A stretch of 64,000 nt of DNA from Erodium maritimum (lineage: Eukaryota; Streptophyta; Magnoliopsida; Geraniales; Geraniaceae), in the NCBI GenBank assembly GCA_963921825.1, contig OY997592.1:18975432-19039431 (forward strand), in the 5' to 3' direction. Every line of letters starts with the position of its first letter. The stretch's first letter is position 1. This document shows positions 47,255 through 57,365 of this stretch, piece by piece. Made by a program: the position numbers and the translations under genes. The notes below the pieces were generated by a model, which did no database searches, was not told the origin of the DNA, and saw only the letters and a program-made list of their open reading frames with translations.

Positions 47255-47442
47255 TGACGGTGATCTTGTGCAATCAATCACAAGATTTCAGATCCCTAAT
47301 TGATTTGTTTCCTTAGTTGTGGATATCATAATTATTAGTCAAATCTTGTATTTCTTATTTTGAACATATGTCTCTTGTATAAATAGGTGACACATTGATC
47401 AATAAAATCAATCAAGTAGAGAAACAATTTCTCACTTTTACA
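47255..47442 (+). repeat. 3' LTR of short-LTR copia element
   Basis: 188 bp matching 37,815-38,002, preceded by the polypurine tract TTGAGGGGGAG (47,241-47,251). Confidence 0.92.
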
Positions 47443-47448
47443 CAATAT

Positions 47449-48407
47449 GTCAATATAATTCTTTTAATAGGATCAAAGATTACCATACTCCTTGTTCCTC
47501 CACAACATTTCCATCCCATCACTTGCATCATCCCGAGTCACTACGAGCGCCCCCTCTGTTACCTAACTCCGTTTTAGGCCCTCAATTACACCTCCATCCA
47601 CATCTGTTTCACTTAAAATATTCAATCGGGCTTCTTTTGAATAATGAATTCGATTTTTGAATTGCTTCGCCGAATGGTTTCCTAGCCCTCGTCAGTTTCA
47701 CGCCAGTACCATCAACAATATCATTGATCCATCCTCATTTCAGGAGTCCAGTGTCCTAGAATCCTCTGTTTTTTCAACAAACTCCCCATTTCTTTTCCCC
47801 AACACTTTGCACAGTTTTGTTTTTTCTACACATGTGTCTATTGTCCCCTCTCCTATTCTTTGGCCTTCCAATTCCTTCTCCGAACTCTTAATTTTTTTCG
47901 CTTCAGCCTCTCATCTAAATTTTGACCTTGTGGTTGTGTCCGAGTCATTTGCTAACACCACATCCAACTCCCTTGGTTCGGTGCCTTGGACTTCCTGCCC
48001 ATCTAGTTTCTTAATTGTGTCTCTATTCTTAATCAGCCCGCTTGCCTCCAATCCCCCTTTGTGGATGATAGCTCCTTCACGTAATTTTGGGTTCTCAAAA
48101 TCTCTTATATAAATATGCCTGCTCCGAACCTAGTCCATGATCATGTTGGCGATGCCGGTCTTAGGGATGCTCTTTGCAGTTCACATGTCCTATCATTATT
48201 TTCATACCAAGACTTCGCCCCCTTGTATATCTAGGGCCTTCTGTTTTTATCTAAGCCCCATACCTTCTTTTCACCTTTAGACTCTCTCATTGATCAATTC
48301 TGTACTCCCTCTCCATATTACTTATATGTCCGCACCCAAAACAAAAATCTGACAATCTCTCATACTGGAGCCGAACTATCATAGGTACTAAGTTCTTGCC
48401 TAAGAGA
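47449..48407 (-). pseudogene. L1-type LINE: ORF1 C-terminus and start of ORF2
   Basis: On the minus strand the ORF1 zinc knuckle reads VRLQYERLSDFCFGCGHISN at about 48,300-48,370, typical of DUF4283/zf-CCHC_4 ORF1 proteins. A Lys/Glu-rich tail follows. ORF2 probably starts near 47,540 (MMQVMGWKCCGGTRSM), the beginning of the endonuclease. The plus-strand frame at 47,657-48,112 is a shadow of this region. It ends at the TSD TTGCCTAAGAGA (48,396-48,407). Confidence 0.82.
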
Positions 48408-48586
48408 GTTTTTTTTTTATCGGCATTGCATATTGAAAGTTTTATAAACCCTCTTTTGAAGAGAAAGAGGAAAAAAAGGTTTAACTACAAGCCAAAAAAA
48501 AAAGAACCCCTAAATGCTCAAAGTCGTCTTTTAAGGGAACAAGTGAAGCGAGCGCTGGCATGTCGCTCAGCCCCAAGAAAGCTAAG

Positions 48587-48748
48587 AATGGATATGCAGA
48601 CCCTGAAGCCCCACACCACGGAAGACCATCAATCAAAATTAATGGGTACGCAGACCCTGAAGCTATGAGTGGGTACGTAGACCCCGAAGCTATGAATGGG
48701 TATGCAGACCCTGAGGCAATGAATGGGTACGCAGACCGTGAAGCTAAG
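48587..48748. repeat. 27-bp tandem repeat with coding-like period
   Basis: Four full units (from 48,641) and one partial of AATGGGTACGCAGACCCTG plus 8 bases. In the plus frame they read NGYADPEAM, SGYVDPEAM, NGYADPEAM, NGYADREAK. Confidence 0.9.
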
Positions 48749-49299
48749 GTAGAAAACCTGATAGGGAAGTTCTAAGAAACCAAATTTTACAACCATAAAG
48801 CGCAACGTAAGAAAAAGAAAAAGGTCCTAACACCAGGATTTTTCAACCATGAAGCGCTCGAAAAAGGAAAAGGTCTTCAACCCTAATTTGTCAACCATTA
48901 AACACAAGTGATACGGATATAAAACCAACAAACATCCTAAGCAAGAATAACACCCTGTCTCATTAGTATCATCAACTAGTCACACAGACTAGAAGACGAG
49001 CACTAACACATCGACGGTCAACAACGCAAGCGATAAAGACAGTCCCGATGAATAGAACCCACCAGAACACATAAACCCCTAAAACGAATCTGTAAGAAAA
49101 CAATTGAAAGGCACAAAGGCCTAAACCCTCACCAGCGGCCAACACCTTAAACCGGCGAGACCTAAACACAAAAGTGGAAGGGAGCAAATGCATATCAAAC
49201 CGAAATTGAAAAAGGGGCAATGCGAGGACACAAAACTTAAGTTGTAGAGAGTGATATACTAGTATAAGTACCGCGATGAACCGCTAGACCCACGACGAT

Positions 49300-49460
49300 C
49301 AACACCCGTGAGGATGAAGAAGCGCGTACCACGACCGAATCTGAAGCGAAACATAAGGTAAAAAGACGAACCACTAAAAGCAGGAAGAACAACTCTGCAA
49401 CGATCCCCACCCGGGGGGATGAAGAAGCGCGTCCCGCGACCAGAACCGGAACTACAAACC
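49300..49460. repeat. Direct repeat around GATGAAGAAGCGCGT
   Basis: Two copies of a ~45-bp segment about 102 bp apart (49,307 and 49,409), each reading GGATGAAGAAGCGCGTNCC. Confidence 0.8.
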
Positions 49461-50630
49461 TCCAATGATCCGAACTATGCTCCACTGTCGAGTCCGTGAG
49501 GGACGGATCAGACATTGGAGCTCGTACTCAGCCATCCAAAACCTAAATCGGACAACACCGAGAAGGGCCAAAGAGAAGGACCGGTATTTCTACCGAGTAC
49601 AAACTCAGACTTCTGAGCAAACAGTAGCACGTCAAAACTCCCGGAAATCCGAAGCTAGAACTCGAGTTGAGCATTCCGAAACTGAGAACGATTACTTCTC
49701 ACCGGCAAAAACCAAGAGAGAACCCAAGGGGGAAGGCTTGTAATGATACTGAGCACGAGCCAACCCATACCCGAACAGTTGTAACACCACAACTAGCAGA
49801 GAAGCGCAACGTCACGCAAAGGCCGCACCTGATCGAAGTGAGGACCCAAAATCCGTCAAAAGCCCAGGATGACCACACCACCAAGATACGGACTTCCAGT
49901 GTTACACCACGACCGTGACCCGATGGAAAAATTAGAGCTCCAAACTGCCCAGATACGACCTACTTTTCCTGAACCAGACCCGACCCACCCAGGTCATACC
50001 CGACCCATCCAGGCCAGACCCGGGCCACACAGGTTTGAGCCTAGCCCAGAAAAATTGACCCGGTCCTCCCAAGCCTGTACCCGACCCTAATAGACCCTAC
50101 CCGGAGCCAAACCTTGCGAACCCCGCCGCCCTTGTACGACCCAGAAAAACACACAGCACGGCCGGAGACCTTCCCGCAGGTTCCAGAATCCGATGACATC
50201 AGTAGGTCTGGTCAAAGCAGACACGGCATCCATTACGCCAGAGAGCAGATCTAGAGAAGCCACGACTTCCAGATCTGCGTTCATAAGCAGCCAACTCGAA
50301 GAGATGGTGAGATCCAACGAGACGGAGAGGACTCCAATAATGGATGAGGTCTTAGACAACGGAGCAACAGACGATTTCGGCAACGAGAGAGACATGGAGC
50401 AAGTGCTACCAAACAGAACTGAAGGAAAAAAGGCTTACCAACACCAAGAGAAAAGGGAGTGAAAGGGAGGGAGGGGAAGGCCGAAGGTGAGCTCCACCGA
50501 CGAGAGCCAAGGTTGAAACGGTCGGCCATCACCGGTGGAAGACACCGAGGGGCGGCGACTTTAGGTTAGTGTTTTTTTTGAGCTAGAGAGAAAAACTGTA
50601 GGTTCAACTAACGTCCTTTTGCCTAAGAGA

Positions 50631-51180
50631 ATTGTTGTTGTATTTTTGAGTGGCTTGTCAATTTTCAAACTAACTCTTATTCGAATGTAGTTCTCCCAAA
50701 CCCTACCATCCTCATCATAATCAATCTATAGATTCTCCCCTACCTTATTCCCGATGATCTCCCCTACCGTTGATGTGAGAGCCTTGAACGGGAGATTCGA
50801 GGCATGAACCCAAATCTATGTTTATTCGAACTACAACTAGACAAGTTATCCTCCGATTTAATCTTTGTTTATGCCACAAGAGCCTTGTTCAAACCCCATG
50901 GTTCCATATCTAGAACCACGACCCGATCGCGTCCGTTGGCAAAGAAGAAGCATGTGGTTTCTGGAGTTCATGTTTGGATTACCAGGTTTTGAACATTCCA
51001 AGCGATCTTCATAACCGACTTAAACACATGATTCTTATATCATTTCTCCTTTAATACCTTCGCTGACAAGCCATACTCATATTTTTCTCCTCCTTGATTC
51101 ATTAAATCTTTCAGTATAACTGTTTCCTCATCATTATTATCGATCAAAATCTCTAACAGCTTCTCTTGTAATTCCTCCAT
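50631..51180 (-). pseudogene. L1-type LINE: ORF1 N-terminus (DUF4283)
   Basis: Starts at ATG 51,180 (MEELQEKLLEILIDNNDEET). The DUF4283 core includes DRVVVLDMEPWGLNKALV and IWVHASNLPFKALTSTVGEI, as in plant L1 ORF1 proteins, which bind the element RNA. An in-frame TGA lies near 51,040 and more stops follow. It joins 48,407 once the 2.2-kb insertion is removed. Confidence 0.82.
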
Positions 51181-51429
51181 CTTCCTATTGCACTTCACCA
51201 CTACAAATCACTTATCGCTCTAAGGAATACACCACTGCCGGACACAACAGCGTCGACGCCTATCTCCGCACATACTAATTGGCGGAACCCTAACTCTTAG
51301 GACCGTAAAAACCGGACCAAGAGACAAAGTCGTTATTCCATATAGTAGTGGGTCAAATTTATTTAGTAACACTCAACAAAATTCATATTCTTTTTAGCAT
51401 GTGGGAGAATTGTTACTAATCGGGAAACT
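51181..51429 (-). other. Probable LINE 5' untranslated region and flank
   Basis: Directly upstream of the ORF1 start. The true LINE 5' end could not be fixed because its target duplication was not found. Confidence 0.4.
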
Positions 51430-52525
51430 TAAACATTACATAGATAGATAAAACTAGAAAGGAAAAGATCGAGACCTATTTCTATTATGTAGACATTGAA
51501 TGCTAACTCTATAACAAAATGCCCGATTATACCAGGGATAGTTGGTGGGACGCCAGTGCCTCGGTTGCAGTGGTAGACATGAATGCCATGAAGTTCGTTT
51601 CCTGCCTTGAGTTGAATATGCTCGGGATATCTGATATGGGGAAGTTGAAGGGATAACGAGCATCTAGATAGAACATCAGGAAACAGGGTAACCAGAATAT
51701 TGGGTTTACACTGACCTCGGTAGGGCGAGGTGTGCGTTCCCCACATACACCTCAGGGGTGTCAGTTGCTCGATCCAACGGATAGAGTGGGTGCACCGACT
51801 TTGCACCAGTAGAAGGGTCTTGATCCAGCGGATGGGGATGGAGCATCCTTGCACGGAGTATTGGAGGCGACGCAAGATGTAGCGCATGCGGATGAGGCGG
51901 ATACCAGCGAGGTAGTAAGAAGGCGCACGACGGAGGTACCGTAGGAGGTGGAGGTGACACATGTAGTAGAAGGCCTCGTGGTGGAGGCGCTGGTGACGGT
52001 TGAGGTGCTAGTTGCGGCGGAGGCGCTAATGACTACGGAGGCGGGAGCGCTAATGGAGGCCTTACGGGACGGTGCGTTTTGGGGAGCGATGTCGCGTGGA
52101 AGACAACAGGTGGGTCGGGTCAGATCGTCACGTTGGTGGGTCAGTTGTTACCGGTTGTATTGGGGCAGGGGATATCTGTGAAAACCATGGAAGCTGGTGG
52201 AGACGCGGACAGAGACGGTGTATCCAAAAGACAAAGCGGTGGTGACATTGAGGGTGAATACGGTGGTGGCGAAAAAAAGGGGTGGAAGAGAAGAACATAA
52301 GGTAGTCGGATCAATATAATAAAGAGGAAGGGTGTAGGACCGACTGTCATTTTACAGAAAGAACACATTGTTGTGTCTCACAATAAAAATTGAAATTCGT
52401 ATTTATTTAATTGACTTTTTATTTATTTATTGTGATTTTTGTTTATATTAAACATTTTCTATGTTAGCTGATCTAAAAAAAAGTAAACATTTGCTATGTT
52501 AAATTCTACATATCATATATATATT
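51430..52525. repeat. Dispersed repeat related to 20,240-20,930, and spacer
   Basis: 51,430-52,000 resembles 20,240-20,930. 51,948-52,080 is a GGAGGCGCTAATGAC-like low-complexity stretch giving a spurious Val/Glu/Ala-rich frame. 52,300-52,525 is AT-rich with nothing recognised. Confidence 0.35.
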
Positions 52526-54760
52526 TTTTGAAACGGGTAACCGGGGAAGTGTATTAATGCAAAAAAGAAGCCATACATGGTACAGCGTAACCGTCCTGGG
52601 TTCTAGATATATGTCCGGGCCGACCGTAGCAAGCCCAGCGCTCATGGACCCATAAAGATAGCCTACTTGATATCGTAGACAAGACCTGAGGACATCCCCT
52701 TACCGACGTCACAAAATAGTGAGACATAAAGAAAATTGTCCAAACCAAAACAGAAAACCGATTGTTCCAATGAAAAACATAATAATGTAAAAACGAGCAG
52801 AAATAAAGAGCTGTTGATGGAGGCTTCTCGAGACCTTCCAGCATTGGTTGTCCCGGGTCTGTGGATATAGGCCAGCAACGGCCAACCCCACCCCCGCCGG
52901 GTCGGCTCATTCCTGCATAGGAGGTTGTCTAGCCTCCGACTGGTTCATCTGGTCCTCCTCAGTCATGTCCGGCTCATACTCACTTGGTGTGGGGACCGGC
53001 TGGTCCAGAGACTTCTTCGACCTAGGAACTCTAGCATACAGATGTCCGCTCCTCGTCCTCAAGCTTGCCTTTAGTGCCTTTGTCCTGATGGGCCATGCTT
53101 TCCCAGACAGCTCCTTGGGGTCTTTCTCCTTCCCTGCCTGTATACCCAAGGCATCTGCATGACCATCTAGGCAGAGAAGACTCCCAGCATAGTGGCCATT
53201 AGCCAGGTTGTAAGACTTTGTAAAACCCGGCGGCCCCCCACATGCTTTTGGGGATCCTCCCTACAGAATGTTAACCACCCCTTCCGGGGCAGTCTTAGCC
53301 AGGTTGCCAGACTTCAGATGATAGTCTGCAACAGGTGCTCTGTCCCCCAGGGAGACCTCCTTGGATCTACCAATGGGGTTCAGTGAGAGCCCTGTTAGGA
53401 GGTCATCGACTTTCGACTCCTTTATGTGTCTTGGTGGGTGCCACACCGTCTTCAGCAGACGCTCCACGTCCAGTTGCCGCGGTACCTGTATAGAATTATC
53501 ATAGTGGACCTCTTCCCGCCCTATCCCCGGTAATTGGGTCGTACACCTCGATAGGCGGTGTGTCAACCTCCCACATTGGCGATAGAAATCCGACAGCTTT
53601 TCATATAGTAGTGCAATCAACGAAGAGGTAGTGTTACTAGGGAAACGGAGACGAAGGCGCCTTCGCAGCAGCTGGTTCACTTCCATTCGGACCCTCATCC
53701 ATAGGAAATGGTCCTCACGCCGAACAAAAGGTAAGGGAGCCGAAATTACCTGAGTGACCATGGAGGAGGCTATTAGGTTGCGAACCCTCGGAGTCTGGGC
53801 ACCCCCCGTGACGTTCAAAGCCCAGACCCCGATCTCGATATGACTGAAGTCGATATCATTGGCTTGCATGTAGGGTCGGAGGGGTTCTAATAGCAGCGGG
53901 AAGCCTTTGAAGATCCACGACCCCTGGTGACGGATATCCTCCATAGTCTCCTTGGACGAGAAATGAAAGCTGGTGACCTCCGGTGACAAATATTCAATCT
54001 GGATGGCGTCCACCTTCCACTTCTGTAACATCAATGCGCAGACCGCGTTCTGATTGTGGTTCTTCCCCCCAACGACCCGGGCCGCTAACGAGTGTAGGTA
54101 CGTACCATTTTTGGTCACCGGGACAGCCTCGAGCAGGACCACCAGTTCTACATCTTTGTCCTCCCCATCTAGCACCGGGGAGATGCGTTCCGGAGGCGTC
54201 CCACCCTGTCGAGAGCAAGATATGATGGTGGTCGTTGGGCGTCCCACCAAGGTCGAGGAATGAACGCTCGGGGGACGGTATTTAGGGGAAGACACCGACG
54301 GCGGGGTGCGACGATGGTGTAGTGGCTCGGAGTGGGCACCGCCGACCTCTGCTTATAACTGGCGCGACGTCTCCGATGGCTGTGGTTCGTAGAGGGTGAG
54401 TGCACCCGTCCCGGTCGAGCCTGGCTTGTCCTTCAGCGGCGAGGACTCATTGCGGTCGAGGTCCTGGTGTCTTGCCAGTAGAGGGGCGGATTTGTCGACG
54501 GTCGGTAGAGAGAAACCAGCGTCGGGGAGGAAGCCCGGTGAGGATGGTGGCGCAGCATCGGGGCGGTGTGGTTGGACGGCATCCATAACGATGGAGCTGA
54601 AGAGGTTATCGAGTCGAGAGAAACTGTCGAGGAGGGAGAAAGCAGTCGGTGAGGGGAACTGCGAGCGGGCGACAACCGACGAGGTGGAATGGGGTGGAAA
54701 AATTGACGGCGATAATGAAACTCTAGAAAGAGTAAGACTGCACCCAAAAATGGGTATTCT
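52526..54760 (-). mobile_element. LINE derivative with ORF1 but no reverse transcriptase
   Basis: On the minus strand ORF1 (54,586-53,261) is followed by about 700 bp of non-coding sequence and an L1-like end (GCATTAATACACTTCCC then CGTTTCAAAAAA). There is no endonuclease or RT. It appears to be an internally deleted or ORF1-only LINE needing another element's RT to move. The ends are approximate and no target duplication was found. Confidence 0.6.
53261..54586 (-). pseudogene. LINE ORF1 protein, DUF4283 plus zinc knuckle, one stop
   Basis: The frame opens at ATG 54,586 (MDAVQPHRPDAAPPSSPGFL), meets one TAA near 54,353, then stays open for 345 codons to 53,261. The DUF4283-like part includes SFHFSSKETMEDIRHQGSW and EPLRPYMQANDIDFSHIEI. 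The zinc knuckle is LYEKLSDFYRQCGRLTHRLS; its first cysteine is tyrosine. Similar plant proteins bind LINE RNA. Alternative: a domesticated ORF1-like gene from the inner ATG at 54,295, but the lost cysteine argues against it. Confidence 0.72.
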
Positions 54761-54973
54761 GTAGATGTTTTTATTAATTGAGAGTCAATCTGCACTTCAA
54801 ATGTTTTAAACACATTTACTTATATCGACGGCATTATAATGACCTAGTTTGATATCCGATGGAAAAATAATGAAGAAAGTAAGGGAGGAAGTTTCTTGAA
54901 AAGACATAAGCAGTCTTGTCGTTACTTCCTATAACTTACATTTCATTTTCACGTTCCTTATCCTTTTCGCTCC
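54761..54973. other. AT-rich spacer
   Basis: No feature recognised between the LINE derivative and the Harbinger element. Confidence 0.5.
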
Positions 54974-54993
54974 TAAGAGCACCTCCAACGGGT

Positions 54994-55049
54994 CGTGCCT
55001 ACGCGTCGTGTCTGGCGTAGGCACGACCCAGACACGACGCGTAGGCACG
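54994..55049. repeat. Subterminal palindrome, Harbinger left end
   Basis: Perfect 22-bp inverted repeat (54,994-55,015 and 55,028-55,049) with a 12-base spacer; the core is CTACGCGTCGTGTCTGG. Confidence 0.9.
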
Positions 55050-55311
55050 GCAGGTCGTGTCTGGAAGCCGTCTCTGCGGTGCCGTTGCTGCTGGTCGTTG
55101 CTGGTTCTGGCAATGACGCAGCCGGTCGTGTCTGGCGCCAACAGCTAGTCGGTTGGCCAGTCACGGCCCGACACGTGGCGACGCCGACTCCCATAGTGCC
55201 CAATATTTTCCTATAAATTCAGATCTGCCCCAATTGAAATCTCACTTCTCTTCTCTTCTTCCAAGCTTCTATTCCTCTATTCCTCTCCAAATACTAGTCT
55301 ATTTTTTTTTT

Positions 55312-56673
55312 ATGGCGAGTCTTCCAACGCTAGACGAAATGAAGCAAATGACAGAAGAAGAAATAGACGCCGCGATGGATAGGTATCTGGAGGCAACACA
55401 ACAAGAATTAGAGGATCAACTGATGGCAGCCTTACAGCCAATGAGTGAGGATGATGATGAGGCGGATAGCTCAATGTCGGCGCCGAGACCCAAGCGGAGA
55501 GTGATTGAGCGCAACCGCGAAGATGCACACGAAGGGTTGATCCGTGACTACTTCGCGCCTCAACTGGTGTACAGCGACCAACAATTTCGGCGACGGTTCC
55601 GGATGTCGAGGGACATGTTCCTCCGGATCATGAATGGTTTGAGTGGCCGATACGCCTACTTCCGTAACGGAAAGGATGCTACGGGGAGGGCCTCTTTCAC
55701 TCCACACCAGAAGTGCACGGTAGCACTTTGTCAGCTCTGTTATGAAAGTCCAGCCGATGCTTGCGACGAGTATTTGCGAATGGCGGAGACCACTGCGCTG
55801 GACTGCCTGAAGAAGTTTTGCATTGGCGTCATCAAGGTTTACGGGCGGACCTATCTATGACACCCGACCGTGGACGATACAAAACGGTTGTTGTGAATCA
55901 ACGAAGAGTGCGGCTTTCCATGGATGCTAGGGAGCCTGGACTGCATGCATTGGGATTGGAAGAACTGTCATGTGGCATGGGCTGCACAGTTCGCAAGTAG
56001 AGACCACAAGAACGTCCCCACAATCATGCTCGAAGCCATTGCATCCCAAGACCTTTGGATCTGGCACGCTTTCTTCGGGACACCGGGCTCCAACAACGAC
56101 ATCAACGTGCTCAATAGGTCTACGCTATTCTCCCAAGCAGTAAAAGGCTTCGCCCCAGATGTGAAGTTCAAGATCGGCGGTAGAGAATACCAAACCCCAT
56201 ACTACTTGACAGATGGAATTTATCCTGCTTGGGCAACATTTGTGAAGTCCATACCTGCTCCACAAACGCCGAAACAACGATGCTTTGCTAGATACCAAGA
56301 GGCGTGTAGGAAGGACATTGAACGGGCGTTTGGAGTTCTACAGGCTCGGTTTCACATCGTTACTCGCCCGGGTCGAATGTGGGATAGGGGCGCACTCGCA
56401 GTGATCATGACTGCTTGTGTGATCCTACACAACATGATCGTTGAGGATGAGTGTAGGCCGTGGCCCACTGATCCGTTTGCAGATCTTGTTGTCCCGGACC
56501 ACACCGTACGTAGAGGACCACCACCAGCGGTGACCAACGACAGTATCCTGGGCCATAGAGCAAGGATTCGGGATCGGAATGTTCATCACCAATTCCACGA
56601 TGATCTCATCGAACACATTTGGGCAAAATTTGGAGATGGCGGCCCCACTTTAAATATTAATCAGCAACGTTAA
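55312..56673 (+). pseudogene. Harbinger (DDE_Tnp_4-type) transposase, two nonsense codons
   Basis: From ATG 55,312 (MASLPTLDEMKQMTEEEIDA) to TAA at 56,673, all in one frame, with TGA codons at about 55,858 and 55,900. The N-terminus is acidic, followed by FRRRFRMSRDMFLRIMNGLS. The catalytic domain has D in GSLDCMHWDWKNCHVAW (55,939), D in GTPGSNNDINVL (56,098) and E in RKDIERAFGVLQARF (56,320), so the DDE triad is intact. The end reads ACVILHNMIVEDE. Such transposases cut at the TIRs. Both stops are one C-to-T change from CGA. An isolated downstream frame from 55,924 keeps the whole triad. Confidence 0.93.
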
Positions 56674-56861
56674 TGTAATTTCTATTTTGTTTGTAATAAA
56701 AATTTATTATGCAATTCGTATTTGGGTTTAATTAAAAGTGTTACAAAAATGTGGGATGCTTTTTTAATTTACTAAAACTGTGTAGACACTGCTCCTGACA
56801 CTGCGTAGACACTACCATTGGAAGAGCAGTGTCTGGAAGTAGTGTCAGGAAGCCAAAAACG

Positions 56862-56904
56862 ATGGTTAGACACTGCTCATAGACACTACACAGTGTCTAA
56901 CCAT
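56862..56904. repeat. Subterminal palindrome, Harbinger right end
   Basis: Perfect 14-bp inverted repeat, ATGGTTAGACACTG (56,862-56,875) and its complement at 56,891-56,904. Confidence 0.88.
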
Positions 56905-56939
56905 TGTAGACGCTCTAACCTTTATCTTAAATTGCAAAC

Positions 56940-56952
56940 GAACCTTCTAGAA
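56940..56952 (+). promoter_or_regulatory. Perfect three-unit heat-shock element
   Basis: GAACCTTCTAGAA fits nGAAnnTTCnnGAAn exactly. It lies 92 bp before the HSF ATG and 24 bp after the Harbinger end. HSF genes are often regulated by HSFs themselves, so this site could mediate heat induction or autoregulation. That is inferred from the motif; no TATA box is obvious between it and the ATG. Confidence 0.7.
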
Positions 56953-57043
56953 CCATACGCTTCTCTCGGCAAGAAACATCAGATCCAAATCCGTTTCAAA
57001 CTCACTCCACTCCACCCACCAACAATTCTCCTACTTTGCATCT

Positions 57044-57286
57044 ATGGCTCGCCCGATGGAGGAATCGACGGCGGCGGCGTGCGACTCTCAGAGATCTCTT
57101 CCGATGCCCTTCCTCACCAAGACGTATCAGCTCGTTGAAGATCCTTCCATAGAAGAAGTCATTTCCTGGAGCGACGACGGATCCACCTTCATCGTCTGGA
57201 ACCCCGCCGTCTTCGCCAGAGATTTGCTTCCCAACTACTTCAAGCATAACAACTTCTCCAGTTTCGTCCGTCAGCTCAATACTTAT
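57044..57286 (+). CDS. HSFB2: Heat-stress transcription factor B2-like, exon 1
   Basis: Codes for residues 1-81, from [20 protein letters not shown] through most of the DNA-binding domain ([20 protein letters not shown], then [14 protein letters not shown], the recognition helix). [11 protein letters not shown] near the start is characteristic of HsfB2 proteins; a or b type cannot be told. The exon ends with codon TAT before GTAACT. The factor would bind heat-shock elements in the nucleus as a trimer. The ATG is chosen because it precedes the domain by the usual short leader and a frame starts here without upstream coding. Confidence 0.95.
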
Positions 57287-57365
57287 GTAACTTCAATTCC
57301 GATATAACTCCCTCTTCCTTGATTTCTATATACTTTTTCTAATTCTTTTTCGTGAATTTATTTAG
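57287..57365 (+). other. HSFB2: HSF intron, 79 bp
   Basis: GT at 57,287 (GTAACTTCAA) and AG at 57,364-57,365 (TTTATTTAG). It sits in the DNA-binding domain, where plant HSF genes have a conserved intron. Reading through instead gives VTSIPI and a stop. Confidence 0.93.

Larger units (their letters stand above)
37815..47442 (+). mobile_element. Ty1/copia retrotransposon with 188-bp LTRs, carrying two insertions
   Basis: Short-LTR copia element on the plus strand. AATAT lies at 37,810-37,814 and 47,444-47,448, the latter one base beyond the LTR end. It holds gag, protease, integrase, RT and RNase H, but is interrupted by a Tekay-like LTR (38,639-41,527) with a flanking duplication and by a solo LTR (42,444-44,131). 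Without insertions it would be about 4.9 kb. The LTRs differ at only a few visible positions. Confidence 0.9.
48408..50618 (-). mobile_element. 2.2-kb poly(A)-tailed non-autonomous retroelement
   Basis: Inserted in LINE ORF1 and flanked by TTGCCTAAGAGA at 48,396-48,407 and 50,619-50,630. On the minus strand it ends GCCGATAAAAAAAAAA, an L1-type tail, so it was copied by LINE machinery. Removing it restores the LINE frame (KNTTTILLGKNLVPM). No RT, endonuclease or known domain is readable; the longest minus frames are about 70-100 codons. It includes a 27-bp tandem repeat (48,587-48,748), a doubled segment (49,300-49,460) and a GGGTCGGGT-rich stretch (49,970-50,100). Origin unknown. Confidence 0.85.
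54977..56915 (+). mobile_element. PIF/Harbinger DNA transposon
   Basis: 1,939 bp with imperfect terminal inverted repeats (GAGCACCTCCAACGGGT left; GAGCGTCTACAATGGTT as the right-end reverse complement) and the TAA duplication at 54,974-54,976 and 56,916-56,918, typical of PIF/Harbinger. It has one transposase gene on the plus strand, palindromes near both ends, and repeated CGTGTCTGG/AGTGTCTGG motifs that may bind transposase. The separate Myb-like ORF of full PIF elements is absent here. It lies 128 bp upstream of the HSF start codon. Confidence 0.93.

Noticed and set aside
47657-48112. 151-codon plus-strand frame
   Set aside because: Shadow of the minus-strand LINE ORF1 tail; composition has no domain-like pattern.
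51948-52181. Val/Glu/Ala-rich plus-strand frame
   Set aside because: Low-complexity GGAGGCGCTNNTGAC-like repeat within a dispersed repeat.
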